In this document: positions 51,691 through 62,673 of the stretch, in pieces
How positions within the stretch are numbered: position 1 is the stretch's first letter
Layout: the number at the start of each line of letters is the position of its first letter
DNA from: Apostichopus parvimensis
Lineage: Eukaryota > Echinodermata > Holothuroidea > Aspidochirotida > Stichopodidae
Assembly (NCBI GenBank): GCA_000934455.1
Contig: KN888094.1
Coordinates: forward strand, 45,529 to 109,528
Direction of reading: 5' to 3'
Length of the DNA: 64,000 nt
Notes under the pieces: model-generated
Told to the model about the DNA's origin: nothing
Database searches by the model: none
Seen by the model: only the letters and a program-made list of their open reading frames with translations
Program-made: the position numbers and the translations under genes

Positions 51691-53080
51691 CCTGATCTTT
51701 GATAGTAACGAGCTCACACTAACAGTGCTAATTATATTACTAGTGTGTATGAACTCTCACTATTTAGTGAGATCATCTTAATGGCACATTAACCTATACG
51801 AACAAATTAGACCTAGCTAGTAAATCACAAGTATATCATTTGTGGAAAGCAAAATAGATCATTGAATATGACGAATGCAAAGAAACTTGCGACTATCAAC
51901 CTAACTTCGGAGAAACTAGCACTACATTACAGTTAAGCACGAATACATTATCTAGAAATGTTCCATATGACAGCAATTTTAACTTGATTAAACACTTTTT
52001 CCAGCTCAACTATTTAACAAACAAATACAGTAGGCTAACTGTTACCATTAATACTTCATAACTTGTCGTAACGATACCTAATATGTAAATACATTTATTG
52101 ACGTTACATGGACGCCGCTCTTTTTAAAAGTAGAAGGTTATCTTGTAACATCAAGTATATACTTTACAACAAAGTTACTTCTTATTTATCTTGCGATTAT
52201 TAGCTCCTGCGAGCAAGGATACTCAATTCACACGTAAGAAAATGGATACTACACGTGTCTTGTCGAGACCTGTTTTCGGGTGTTCGGGCCCCGAACTTGG
52301 GGGTTATAGTCGGAATGCAGACGGGCCGAACTTTGGTACTTTTGTAGGTGTTTCGTGTTAAGTTCAGGTGGGCTGTGTGGGGTAATTGTTTGTTGCTGAT
52401 AGCTTACTTACTGTGCGGGTAGGGTTTGGTTTTTAGTACCTTTTAGGCCGTTAAGTTTTGCATTCCGCTGGGCACTTAACCTGTCTTAAATATAGACAAT
52501 TTATAGCCTAGCATAGGCTGTGAAAAGTCTGCTTTAACTTTTGGCTTAAACGAAAAATAAGATCAAAACGGGGGGAGAAATGCCATGCCAAAGAAATACA
52601 AAATACAGTTTTCTCATGCTTTGTAGTAGGAATCGGATCCAAAAACAATGCTAAACAATGAACGCAGCACCCCAACATTTACATAAAAACGGTAGATTAG
52701 GTTGGCAATACGTCGTTTAAAATTCCTGAAGCTGTTGTATTATTTACCTAGAACATTTCAAGTCCATACTACGCTCTTTAATAATATCAAATCGTGGTAT
52801 CAAGTACAACAAACATTTGAATTGCTGCAGATTTCATGGATAAATTAGTGAAGCACTTCGCTTAAAGTTTACGTCCTGAAATTATATGCGGCAATACCAC
52901 AAGGTCTGAGGTTTATCAAAGCATGGAGGTAAAACAGTCCTCCATGATCAAAGCTAGATATCACTGCAATGCCAAATCGGAGGGTTCAACACTAAAAGTA
53001 TCATGGTACGTTTTTGTCTAATGAACATATTGTTCATTCAGACAGTCAACGCTTGACGGTATATTAAAATACCACTAATT
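51690..53080 (+). repeat. First unit of a 2.3-kb-spaced direct duplication
   Basis: Matches 53955-55340 in order: AGTAACGAGCTC/AGTAACGAGTTC, CACAAGTATATCATT, CAACCTAAC, the LINE-tail-like stretch at 52260-52490, GAACGCAGCACCC, AATAATATCAAATCG, and ATGGTACGTTTT. It includes no open frame of note. The 52260-52490 part ends CCGCTGGGCACTTAA and resembles the 3' untranslated tail of a Tx1/L1-like LINE of a different subfamily from the other tails here. Confidence 0.7.
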
Positions 53081-53234
53081 CTTCTGCAAATGATCCTTTG
53101 AATGAGAATGCCAACGAAAATCGTAATCTGACTAAACTACAAAGAATTGCAAGCAATAGGTGTTTACGGTTCTGCGTCTACTGGAAACCTTTGAAGTTAG
53201 CGAAACTGGTGTGAAGAAACCTAAATATTCAGCA

Positions 53235-53945
53235 GGTGCTTCCTATTCTGGACTTATCGAAGGCTTTCGACAGTCAATCATAACATTTTACTTAGGAAAT
53301 TATATTCATATGGTTTAAGAGGTAATATACATCTCACTGTCTGGTAGATTATCTGACAAGCAGGTCCCAGTATGCTCATGTTAATCTTTGTGCCCCTTCT
53401 GATAAACGTATCACATGTGGTGTACCACATGGTTCCATTATTGGCCCTGTCCTATTTTTATTGTACAGTAATGCCCTTACCTCTGCTTCTGATAAATTAC
53501 ATTTTACATTATTTGGCGATGATACGTCGAATCTGATTCAAGAAAAATCTCTGGCTACGGCCTAAACTATTATGAATAGTGAATTAGAAATAGTATCACA
53601 TTGGTTCTATTGCAAAAAAAGTTCTCAAAATCAACAGAGTAACCCAAACAAAATTTAACAATACTCATATTCACCGGCTACGTGTTCTTCAGATAAAGGA
53701 GTTCGAGCAATATGCAATGCTCATCACTTAAAACACACCCCTCCATTATTTATGAAGTTAAATATCTTGCCAATAATTGCCCTACACCAGCTCCAAAACT
53801 AGGGACCTTCGTGTATAGTACCATGAACCGTCTGCTTCCGAACACCGTCACTTAAAATTCCCCCCTTAATTCAGATTTACATAAGTATAATACAAGAACC
53901 TCATATTATCTGAGACAAACTAGACCTATAACAGATGTACGAATT
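53235..53945 (+). mobile_element. LINE reverse-transcriptase fragment
   Basis: Across several frames the translation gives LDLSKAFD, then NHNILLRKLYSYGLRGN, CGVPHGSIIGPVLFLLY, SASDKLHFTLFGDDTSN, LATA...TIMNSELEIVSHWF, and late in the fragment NSDLHKYNTR. These are RT motifs in the usual order, with the catalytic Y/FADD box altered to FGDD, followed by the C-terminal signature of jockey/CR1-like LINEs. Multiple frame changes and stops show it is dead. It lies between the two units of the 51.7-55.3 kb duplication. Confidence 0.8.
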
Positions 53946-53954
53946 AGAATATAT

Positions 53955-55340
53955 TTCCTCCATACAATGATCCTTAACAGTAACGAGTTCATTTTTAAGT
54001 CAAGTACACAAAACATTGCTAATTATAAATAATCAACTCGTACTTTACCAGTGAAGTGAGTTTGTAAGTAGTTGTGACAATCATCTCAATGGCACATTAA
54101 CAATTAACAAATTGGACCAAGCTAATAATTCACAAGTATATCATTGTGGCAAACAAAATAGTATTGTTGCGAATACTTTCATCGAAATAAATCATTGAAT
54201 ATGAAAAAAGACAAGATATTTGCGATAATCAACCTAACATCCCAGAAACTAGCACTACATAACGGTAAAGTACGAACAAATTGTCCATAAATTTAACACA
54301 GGACAGAAATATTTACTTGACTATACACTTTCTTTCAACGCAGCTATTTAACAAACGAATACAGGAGGCTAACCGTTCATACCTTGTCGTAAAGAGATTA
54401 TGTAAATAAATTTCTTGACGTAATATTGACGCCGCCGTTTTCAAAGAGCAGAGGGTAATCTTGTAGATCATTGCAACCTCAAGTATATACTATACACAAA
54501 CAGTTACTAATTAAATATCTTGTGATTATTGGCAAGGTTATTCAATTCCCACGTAAGACAATGAACACTGAACGTTTAGAGATCTGTATTCTCGGGCCAT
54601 TGGTGTTCGGTTTTGGGGGTAATAGTCGGCCTGCGGGCGGGCCGACCCTCTGTCTGTTTGTAGAGGTTTCGTTTTAAGTCCCTATTTATTTGTGGGGTAA
54701 TTGTTTGCGGATACTTTAGTTTGGGTAGGGTTCAGTTTTTAGTGCCTTGTAGGTCGTGACGTTTCGGATTCCGCTGGGCACTAAGCGTGTATTAGTTCAC
54801 ATCGGGTGGAGACAATGGCAGTTAATCGATGTCGTTTGATATCACTTACACCAACATAAAGATAAAAGCATATGTTTATTGCTGCAAATGCAAAAATACA
54901 GTTTTTCTCATGCTTTGTATTTAGCATTGAACTCCAAATTACAATATTAAACAATTTCATGAACGCAGCACCCGAACATTTAATTCTAAACGGTAGATTA
55001 GGGTGGAAGTACGCCGTTTAGAATACCGGACGTTATTGTATTATTTACCAATAACATTTCAATTCCATACTACGCCCTTCAATAATATCAAATCGTTGTG
55101 TCAAGTACAATAACAATTTGATTGCTGCTGATTCCATAGATACAACATTACAGCACTTCGCTCAAACGTTTACATCCTGATATAATATGAGGCAATACCA
55201 CCAGGTTTGTGGTTTAATGGTAGATAAAACTCCAATGTCAATATATCTGAAGTATGATGGTACGTTTTCTCTAATGAACGCGTTGTTCACTAAGCAAGTC
55301 AACATTATATGTTTTAAGTACCGTCATTTCTTCTGCCGTG
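53955..55340 (+). repeat. Second unit of the 2.3-kb-spaced direct duplication
   Basis: Counterpart of 51690-53080. Its internal LINE-tail-like part is at about 54560-54790, ending CCGCTGGGCACTAAG. The units differ at many sites and by small indels, so the duplication is old. Confidence 0.7.
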
Positions 55341-55649
55341 TAAATGATCCTACGGATACTACGTAAATGTCCACGGAAATATCTCTATTTTCCGTTAAAA
55401 AAAATTGAGGTTAGCAACTAAACTGATATATTGAGCAGGTGTTGCTTATATCAAATTGATTACTTATATTTCATTGTCCGAAGGTATAATAGTTATTTAC
55501 TGAATTTAGGGCACGAGTCTATGAAGCTGAAGTGCTTGGCATTCGTTAAAGAACACATTTACATGAAATAAACATCGAATAATTTAAATATAATATAATA
55601 CTCTTGGTCGTTCTCAGCCATAACAACAATTTGTGAAGATAAGTCGCCC
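55341..55649. other. Intergenic, nothing recognised
   Basis: No supported feature. AT-rich sequence between the direct duplication and the inverted flank segment. Confidence 0.4.
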
Positions 55650-56245
55650 AAACATTTTGAATAATAATAATTATGAATGGTACTTATATGGCGCAAAATC
55701 TTCCGAACAACTCAGAGCGCACAAGGACAAAAGGATACACATGATAAAAATGTATGAATCGGGAACAAAGGAACAACGTACTATCTGTGCCGTGCAAATA
55801 TTCTTTCCCATCAAACACGCTCTCAGTGCAGTCAAGAAATACCTGAAGATCCCGTTTTTGTTTGAGTCCGACGCAGAACACATGTCTCTTACCATAGCTC
55901 TAAGCAAAAATTGGATTCGACTTCGAGACGGAATGAATATCGAGTCAGCCTGAAAATTTAATAATGAGGAACCGAAATCGTAATCTAGTCCAAGCATGAA
56001 TAAGACGCTTTAATAAATTGGTGCATTCACTGTAGAGATGATACTTTACGCTTCGCAGGCAACGTTACTTCCATGCGGTATGAAGAGTATTGAGCAGTTT
56101 TTATTATCCCATCTATGTGTATTGAAAACAATGCCATCTTGTAACAAGTAGCTACTGTGCGTTACTGAACTTTGGTCAAAGACTTTGTTGTTTGGCACAC
56201 GGCTACCACCTGCGCAGCTTGAAAGTGTAGCCAATCACTGGATAC
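55650..56245 (-). repeat. Inverted copy of a B/A-flank segment
   Basis: The minus strand follows 43190-43600 (and 20760-21120): GTGCCAAACAAC, CAAAGTTCAGTAACGCACA, TACACATAGATGGGATAATAA, GGAAGTAACGTT, then TGCTTGGACTAGATTACGATTTCG and CCGTCTCGAAGTCGAATCCA. Homology fades beyond about 55900 toward lower coordinates. An open plus frame (55633-55953) and minus frames over it have no domain. It shows the flank family also exists in the opposite orientation. Confidence 0.6.
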
Positions 56246-57094
56246 ACAGGATTGACAAACCGAAACTGAATTTTCTATCAATCCCTAGTACTTATTTCAT
56301 TGAGACTATGTTCACAGGATATTGACCGTGCTACGTAGACCTATGTGTCAAAATTCACATGTGGTGTTGGGGTAGTTCGGGTGCAACGGCAAATGAAGAT
56401 AAGGTCCTTGAGCCGTGATAATATCATAAAATATGTCGATTTGGTCTATGCCATGTGACATTTGCAGGGGACCCTCTCCGTCAGTAGAAAAAAATTAACG
56501 GCCTTTATTTCGCCAAAAAAGGGAAATCTCAGTTCAAGTATGTCAAAATTTTCAAATAAAGCAGACATGAGTTGGATATGACGATTTATTGGACTTATTA
56601 CATTGAAAAAGGTTGGGACAAAATGAGAATTTATTTGAATCTGTGAAGTTGCAAATTTTGAGGATCTAGTAAACGCTACGATCATAAAGCCGACGTAAAG
56701 AAGGAAGTGTAGATTTTGACATAAAAAGACGAATCCAAAGAGACAACGGAAAATGGTTTGAAAATGTTCCGTTAATGATACAGTAGTATCTGCAAAATAC
56801 TACTTCTCTGGAGAATACCGAAATCATGGCGATTTTTGCCCTCTCATTTTGTAAAGCTTGCTGTGACACTGATCAACCATTTCGGAACCTGTTAGGAGTG
56901 ACCTGACCAAAACACATTGAATATTTAAATCTGACGGGAATTTTTTTTACCAGTGCTGTCCTAATTAAGCAGAGCTAAATATACAGCCTATTCGCAGATT
57001 CTCTTCTTGTATTTTGTATTTTTCAGTTGTTTTTAAGTAAATGCCACATTCTCATGATATTTAGACCTATTTTGGCAAATAATCGAACTTTGTT
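56246..57094. other. Intergenic, nothing recognised
   Basis: Only short domain-free open frames. No repeat or RNA gene identified. Confidence 0.4.
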
Positions 57095-57305
57095 ATTATA
57101 CATCGACTTTTACTATGCATCGACTTTTATTATACTTTCATTATACTTGGTAACTTTTATTATACATCGACTTTATAACTTTTACTTTTATTATACTTTT
57201 ACTTTCTATTACTTATTATTACTTTTACTTTTATTATACATCGACATTATACATCGACGTTTTGTTATGATACATCGACTACATATCGACTTTTGTTATT
57301 ATACA
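57095..57305. repeat. Imperfect TTATTATACATCGACTTT repeat
   Basis: Units of ATACATCGACTTT alternate with TTATTATAC and TTACTTTTA runs for about 200 bases. The open frame across it (57027-57332) is low-complexity and not considered a gene. Confidence 0.75.
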
Positions 57306-57439
57306 TACATGTTCCGCTGGGTTGTGGAGTGAACACCAGCAGTGTGAGGGAAATTCCTTTATTTAGTATGTTTAAGAAAAACACTGATGTTACGTCAAGT
57401 GATGGAATACTGTGGATGATAATTGCTTAAAGATAAAGT

Positions 57440-58870
57440 TTCGATTTGTGTATCGTTTAGTCTAGTCTAGTGTAGTTTTTATTGGAAAAATGGATGTAAA
57501 GGGCCAGTCTAGTCCCATGAAGGCCCCTATGAGAGAGAAAAGCAACCGAAAACACACCAAAAAATTAGACCCGATTACAATGCTTAAAGTACTTGTCCAA
57601 AGCATTCTTAAACCCATTCACATAACTCGCAAGTACAACTTTCTCAGACAAACCGTTCCATCAATTCACAACACGATTAGGAAAAGCTATACCGAATATT
57701 AATCATACTTTGTAACTTCTGGAGTTATGATCTCTGGTACAACTAATATAAACAAACCTGAAAAGTCAGTGAAGGATAATTTGTCAAAGCCATAAACAAT
57801 CTTGAAAACTTGAATCAGTTCACCATGTAACCAGCTTAGCTCCGTTTTGCTGAGATTCAGCAGGTGTAACCTCTTATAATAAGGAACACCCATTAAGGAG
57901 TTAATCTTTCTATTAGCCCTCCTCTGGACCTTCTCAAGTCCTTAGCAAAATATGGGTTCCAAGCATGCACAGCATACTCCAAATGAAACCTAACCAACTG
58001 CTTATAAAGCCTAACAACAATGTCCTCTATTAGAAAACTGAAGTTCCTCTTGATCATACCTAAAACCGTCTTACCTCTTTTAGCAGCTTCAAAACATAGT
58101 TTAGAAGGTTCAGTGAAGAGTAAAGAGATACCAAGGTCTCTTTCAAAAAAGAACCTCCTGCAACTCCTCGCCATTAAAAGTGTAAGTTTAATTTTGTTTA
58201 CTACTACCAATATGCATCAGTTTGCATTTATTAATATTAAAAAGCATTTGCCATCACTGACAACATGCAAAAACATTATCCAAATACATTTGAAATTTCT
58301 CAGAACCTCCTTTGGAAGAGAACTCAGAATACAATTTTGTGTCATCAGCAAACTTCTTGGCTGTACACAAAATATCTCCATCAATGTCATCTAGGCAACA
58401 GACAACAACAGACCCAACACACCAAGAAGACGCGGCCTCTAACTACCACTCACTGTTTCCTATTTCAAAGCAAGTTTACGATCCAAGACATTAGATAACC
58501 ATTGACACCCATACTCTTTAGCCTAAGTAAAATACGCTGGTAGGGAACTTTATCAAAGGCCTTCTAGAAATCCAGGTAAACAACATCTACATATTTCTGC
58601 CTATTCATCGAACGTGTTACATCTTCCATACTCAAGAATATTAGTGAGACAAGACCTTTTTGACAACAATGTTGAAACTCTGATAACAGACTGTATACTG
58701 AAGTGACTGACCATAGACGATTTGACAATATACTCCATTACCTTAAAAACAACACTAGTGAAACTAGCAGGTCTGTAATAACATGACTCAGACTTATGTA
58801 ATTACATGGCTCAGACTCCTTAGAAATTGGGGTAATTAGCACATCTCCAGCCCTGAGGAACGTAACTTTT
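57440..58870 (-). mobile_element. 5'-truncated CR1/jockey-like LINE, RT to 3' end
   Basis: On the minus strand, from 58870 downward, pieces in several frames give RPASFTSVVFKVMEYI, SCLTNILE, a degraded YLDFsKAFDKVP region (near 58560-58580), DDIDGDILCTA and KKFADDTKLYSEFSS (about 58400-58300), then an open stretch ERDLGISLLF...KRGKTVLGMIKRNFS...RLYKQLVRFHLEYAVHAWNPYF (58210-57893). After this come YYKRLHLLNLSKTEL...ELIQVFKIVYGFDKL (57893-57700) and a final piece RVVN*WNGLSEKVVLASYVN (to about 57600). The end near 57440-57480 carries TAGTCTAGTCTAG-type short repeats, typical of CR1/L2-type tails. Several stops and frame changes make it inactive, and the endonuclease half is missing. Confidence 0.85.
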
Positions 58871-60120
58871 ATTTAGAAATTTACTAAAAAGCCAATGACA
58901 GTGGAACACAGAAACGGTGTGCCCGGATGGATAGCGTCAGGACAGTTGCTTTGGAACATTTAGACAAAGCAGCTTCTTTTAGACAACCTCTTTGGAAAAT
59001 AATATGGTTAAGGAATATCACTTCCCCCTTTAAAATCTGGAATACTACTCAGAACTGCATTTGTCTGCAAATGCGCAGTATTGTAGTGTGCGTGGAGTGC
59101 TCGCAGTATTAGGAAGAAATATGTGGTTGTCCATGGTGTTATTTTTGAGCAGACAACACACCAGGATGTTTATAAAATTTCAACTGCTGAAGAGCAGGGA
59201 CGTTTAGAAGGCAAGTATTTGGATTGTATTGAAAAAGTGCCTTTCCGCCATGTTACCGCCAAATTGTACAATTGTAGTTAGTTCGATTCTCACATGGTCG
59301 ACTGTTTTTATGTGAGAATATATTTGAATGGCAAACAAAAAACATCATGATTGAGCGCCTGGGGAATTGCCCACCCCCCTCTGCCCTGCCCATGCCCTCT
59401 TTGTGTTCCGTAGGAGCTGGCTACAAGTTCGTTCTATTGACACCTTCTAAACTTGCTACGCATGGGGTGTTACTCTCAGTAGTATGTCTGTTGGTCTGGT
59501 TCCGGCCTCGTACTAATCCCTATACCTAGACAGTCTAGCCTGTATTAATTTTTAAATCGTAGGGTGGAGACTTGAACCTTTGTTCAGTTAGGCTAGCCTA
59601 ACTTCGATGTAGGCCTAGGCTACTCAAGGCATATCTCTGATATATGTATGTACGGCACGATGGTAGAGTAACAACAGTAAAGTGAGTAGCACGTAGGCCG
59701 TAGGCTGGAATAATGCACTGATGTACTTTTCAAATGAAGTGTGCCAGGCGTCACGTTGTTTCGCCAGCAAGACATGTGCAACGGTGTATGAAAATAAACT
59801 TTAAGCTTACCATCGCAGTTGAAAGCTTGATTCGCAACGCAACACTGCTAGCTAGCTAGCTACATTCTTCATAAGGTCGATAGTGATAGTACCTGTAGAA
59901 ACTAGAAATGCGTATGTAGATTCCGGAGCCCCCAATTACGTAATAAATTCATCCCAGGGTTAATAGGTACACTGTTGCATTTCATCGCTAATTTCATGCT
60001 TTGTGGCCCTATTGTAGCGCAATTACGTCCAATAGCAGAACATCATTCACAAGTTACAATTCATTCTGGTTTACAAGCTGTTATAATTGATATATGAGGT
60101 CTTCCGTTGATACTAATTTA
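58871..60120. other. Intergenic, mostly unassigned
   Basis: No supported gene. 59340-59530 is GC-richer and has an open frame without a domain; it may be a repeat edge. Confidence 0.4.
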
Positions 60121-60129
60121 CAATACGTA

Positions 60130-60700
60130 CAAGGAGCGGGGGTTGAGCGCCGTGACAGCCTCGGAATGAGTTACCTACGCAGCTTGCCTCTGACAGTGTA
60201 ATTGTACCAATGATGTACAGATAGTATATGAAAGTTTGTTTCAACGTCTAGTGGTGTAGGCACCTAAATGATGTCGCTTGTGAGCGCCGTGACACGCTCA
60301 TAATAAGTTGGCTACGCAGCTAGCCTCTGAAACTACAAATTTAAAGAGACTATATGAAACTTTAAGTTTCAACGTCCAGTCATGTAGGTATCGTTCACTT
60401 GGCCAGTAATGTAAATATTGTAGCACGCACGTGCACTACAATAAAGGACTCGCCGGGTTACCATGGGGCGTCGATATCAGCCGATCGCTAATATACAATA
60501 TCTACATGTAATATCGGTCAGTTGTGCCCCGCTAACGAAATTACAGTAAATTCGTGACACGACAATAGCGATTTGACATTAGCCGCTGGCTAATATCCAG
60601 TGTCAGTGGTGCCGTGCTTACGGCATAGCAATTAACATGTCACTTTACCATGGAACATCGATCTCAGCAGCTCGCTAATAGTAGTAATAGTAATAATGAT
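60130..60700. repeat. Two adjoining tandem duplications upstream of gene D
   Basis: First pair: about 60140-60270 and 60278-60405, both with GAGCGCCGTGACA, CTACGCAGCT and GTTTCAACGTC. Second pair: about 60460-60500 and 60645-60690, both with TTACCATGG, TCGAT.TCAGC and TCGCTAATA. They are diverged and non-coding. They may affect promoter spacing of gene D. Confidence 0.6.
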
Positions 60701-60769
60701 CAGCCGTACCATGCTTGACTCAGCAATGGCGCTTTTTCTTTCTAAAGTTGTTTATTTACAACAATAAAC

Positions 60770-61330
60770 CCTATTTCTCTTCACGAAAGATAAATGTTCA
60801 CAAAACTGAAATGGCACTAATAAGCTACCATAAGGTTTGGAAAACATTTAAACTGGTATCGAAACACTCACTTAATTAGAGCGAGAAGACTAACACAGCG
60901 AATCATTAGGTCAAGACTCCTTCTATGATTTACCGGAGATTTTTAAGTAAACCATATTCTAATGGATACTTTGCACAGTGCAGAAATGCTTATCTACTTT
61001 ATGCAGTTTTAATAAGCTCTGTAGTTTTGTTAAAGAAACCCTTTTACCAATTTCCTTTCATATTTGTCAATGTACATAGCTGAAGAGAACGTTTAAAATA
61101 GAAAGAAATGTTTAAATGTTCATAAAACGGAAACATCACTAACAAGCTTCCATACGATTAAGTAAGCTTTGTACTGATATCGAAACACCTACTTCATTAG
61201 AGCGAGCAGACTACTACAGAGAAGCATTATATGTATTCGGTCGGAGTTTTTTATAAGTAGATATATTATAATGGATACTTTGCACAGTTCTGCAACAATA
61301 ATCTACGTTATGCTGTGTTTAGTAAGCTAT
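60770..61330 (+). repeat. Duplicated 5' region and start codon of gene D
   Basis: 60770-61020 and 61080-61330 are diverged direct repeats about 309 bp apart. Shared marks include ATCGAAACAC, ATTAGAGCGAG, and TAATGGATACTTTGCACAGT around the start codon. The upstream ATG (60962) opens MDTLHSAEMLIYFMQF and stops; the downstream one (61271) opens gene D. Thus gene D has a spare upstream promoter and leader that no longer encodes a signal peptide, or it is a relic of a lost neighbouring copy. Confidence 0.75.
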
Positions 61331-62673
61331 TCAGTGCGAACACAGAAAATAGCAATGACTTCTGAAAATGTTTCCATGGATTGTTCAGAGAAAGATTCAT
61401 ACAAAATACGTTGGGAATACAACCACAACGTAATTTTCTCTCTCGGGCTGAATGTTGGGCATCGTTGGGACAACGAAGTATACTTATCAAGTAATGGTAC
61501 TCTCACCATTGAAAATGTAAATCTTGATCACGATGGAAATTACTCGTGTTATGACAAATCAACGTTGGTGAGATCCTACATACTCGAGATTCAAGGTAAT
61601 TGTTTTGGGCAGCCCTTATATCTTAAAAAAATTTCTTCACAAGGATTGGAAATTCACGGTTATTCCTTTGTATGGCTCCTATGCTTGATCATTTTTGGAA
61701 ACGGGCTCGTTATTATGTGTATTGTATTAGTGGTTTAGTGGGGGTGGGGGGGGGGTAAAAGATGCGTCTGATCCTTGGGTCGTTAACTTGATACTCATAT
61801 TAACGCTGAGCTAGAAATGGACAACAGACGCCAAACTTTGCATTCCGTGGCATTCTTAGACCAATAATTGTGTCCATACATAGTTTTAAACGCACTGTTG
61901 TGAAAAATAAATACTCTTGATTTTGTGTAAGGTTGGAAGTAGTGATTTAATTCTTCCGACTGACAATAATAGTTGAGAGCCATGGCCCCCCTCCCGCCCT
62001 CCCTCTACCCATGTTTCTGTGGTTGCTAAAACAGTCTCTCCAAATAATAGTAGCCTCTAGCTAGTTGTATTACCATCTGTGAGACTTTACGACTATCAAC
62101 TTTGTATCGGCCATTTGTCTTATATTCAACCAAATCCTTCATTCAAATACGAATAGTACCAACATAGTTGTTTTACGTGACTCGCCAATTGCTAACCAAC
62201 ATGTTACGGCATATTAAGAAAATAATCCCAACAAACGAAAATAATATCAATATTCATCTCCACAAGTATAGCTGTATAACAATCACATGTATTCTAAATA
62301 TTATGCGAATTGTATTAGTAATGAGAAATGATCTTTACTTTCTCTCTAGTAACTCCTTTGATGTATATTACTTCAAGTAGCCGTAAAGTCTCCAAAGAAA
62401 TTTATAATGATGGGACGAAGGACGTTACACTAACATGCCACGCAGATGGAGCTAAACCTAGAGTTCATCTTTCTTGGTCTCAAGGAGGGAGTCTCTTTGG
62501 TGATTTGAAGGAAACGATCATTGCAGATCAACATGATAATGATAATAGGACATTTAGCACTTCGTTAACGGTGAATGTCCCGAAATTTTATGGATCGAGG
62601 AATATGACATGTATGTCTACAGGCGACTATGTATTTGGTAAATTGTTTTCCAGTGTAACATTGTTTACCATAG
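61271..62673 (+). CDS. Gene D (5' part): Ig-domain receptor of the same family
   Basis: Two exons are clear. Exon 1, 61271-61595, encodes a signal peptide (MDTLHSSATIIYVMLCLVSY) and a V-like Ig domain with MDC, RWEYNH and HDGNYSCY. Exon 2, 62350-62673 (acceptor CTCTCTAG, donor G|GTAAGT), encodes a C2-like Ig domain with MYITSSSRKVS, VTLTCHADGAKP and MTCMS. Both junctions are phase 1, as in A and B, and exon 2 is closer to that of gene A than to that of B. No third Ig, transmembrane or kinase exon is recognisable up to 64000, so either the rest lies beyond the window or the gene is truncated. Confidence 0.8.

Noticed and set aside
55633-55953. 106-codon plus frame (MKISRPNILNNNNYEWYLYG...)
   Set aside because: It lies on the opposite strand of an inverted flank duplication; the matching copies at 21 kb and 43.5 kb do not keep it open, and no domain is seen.
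57027-57332. 101-codon open frame rich in Y, L, F
   Set aside because: Produced by the TTATTATACATCGACTTT repeat; low complexity and no domain.
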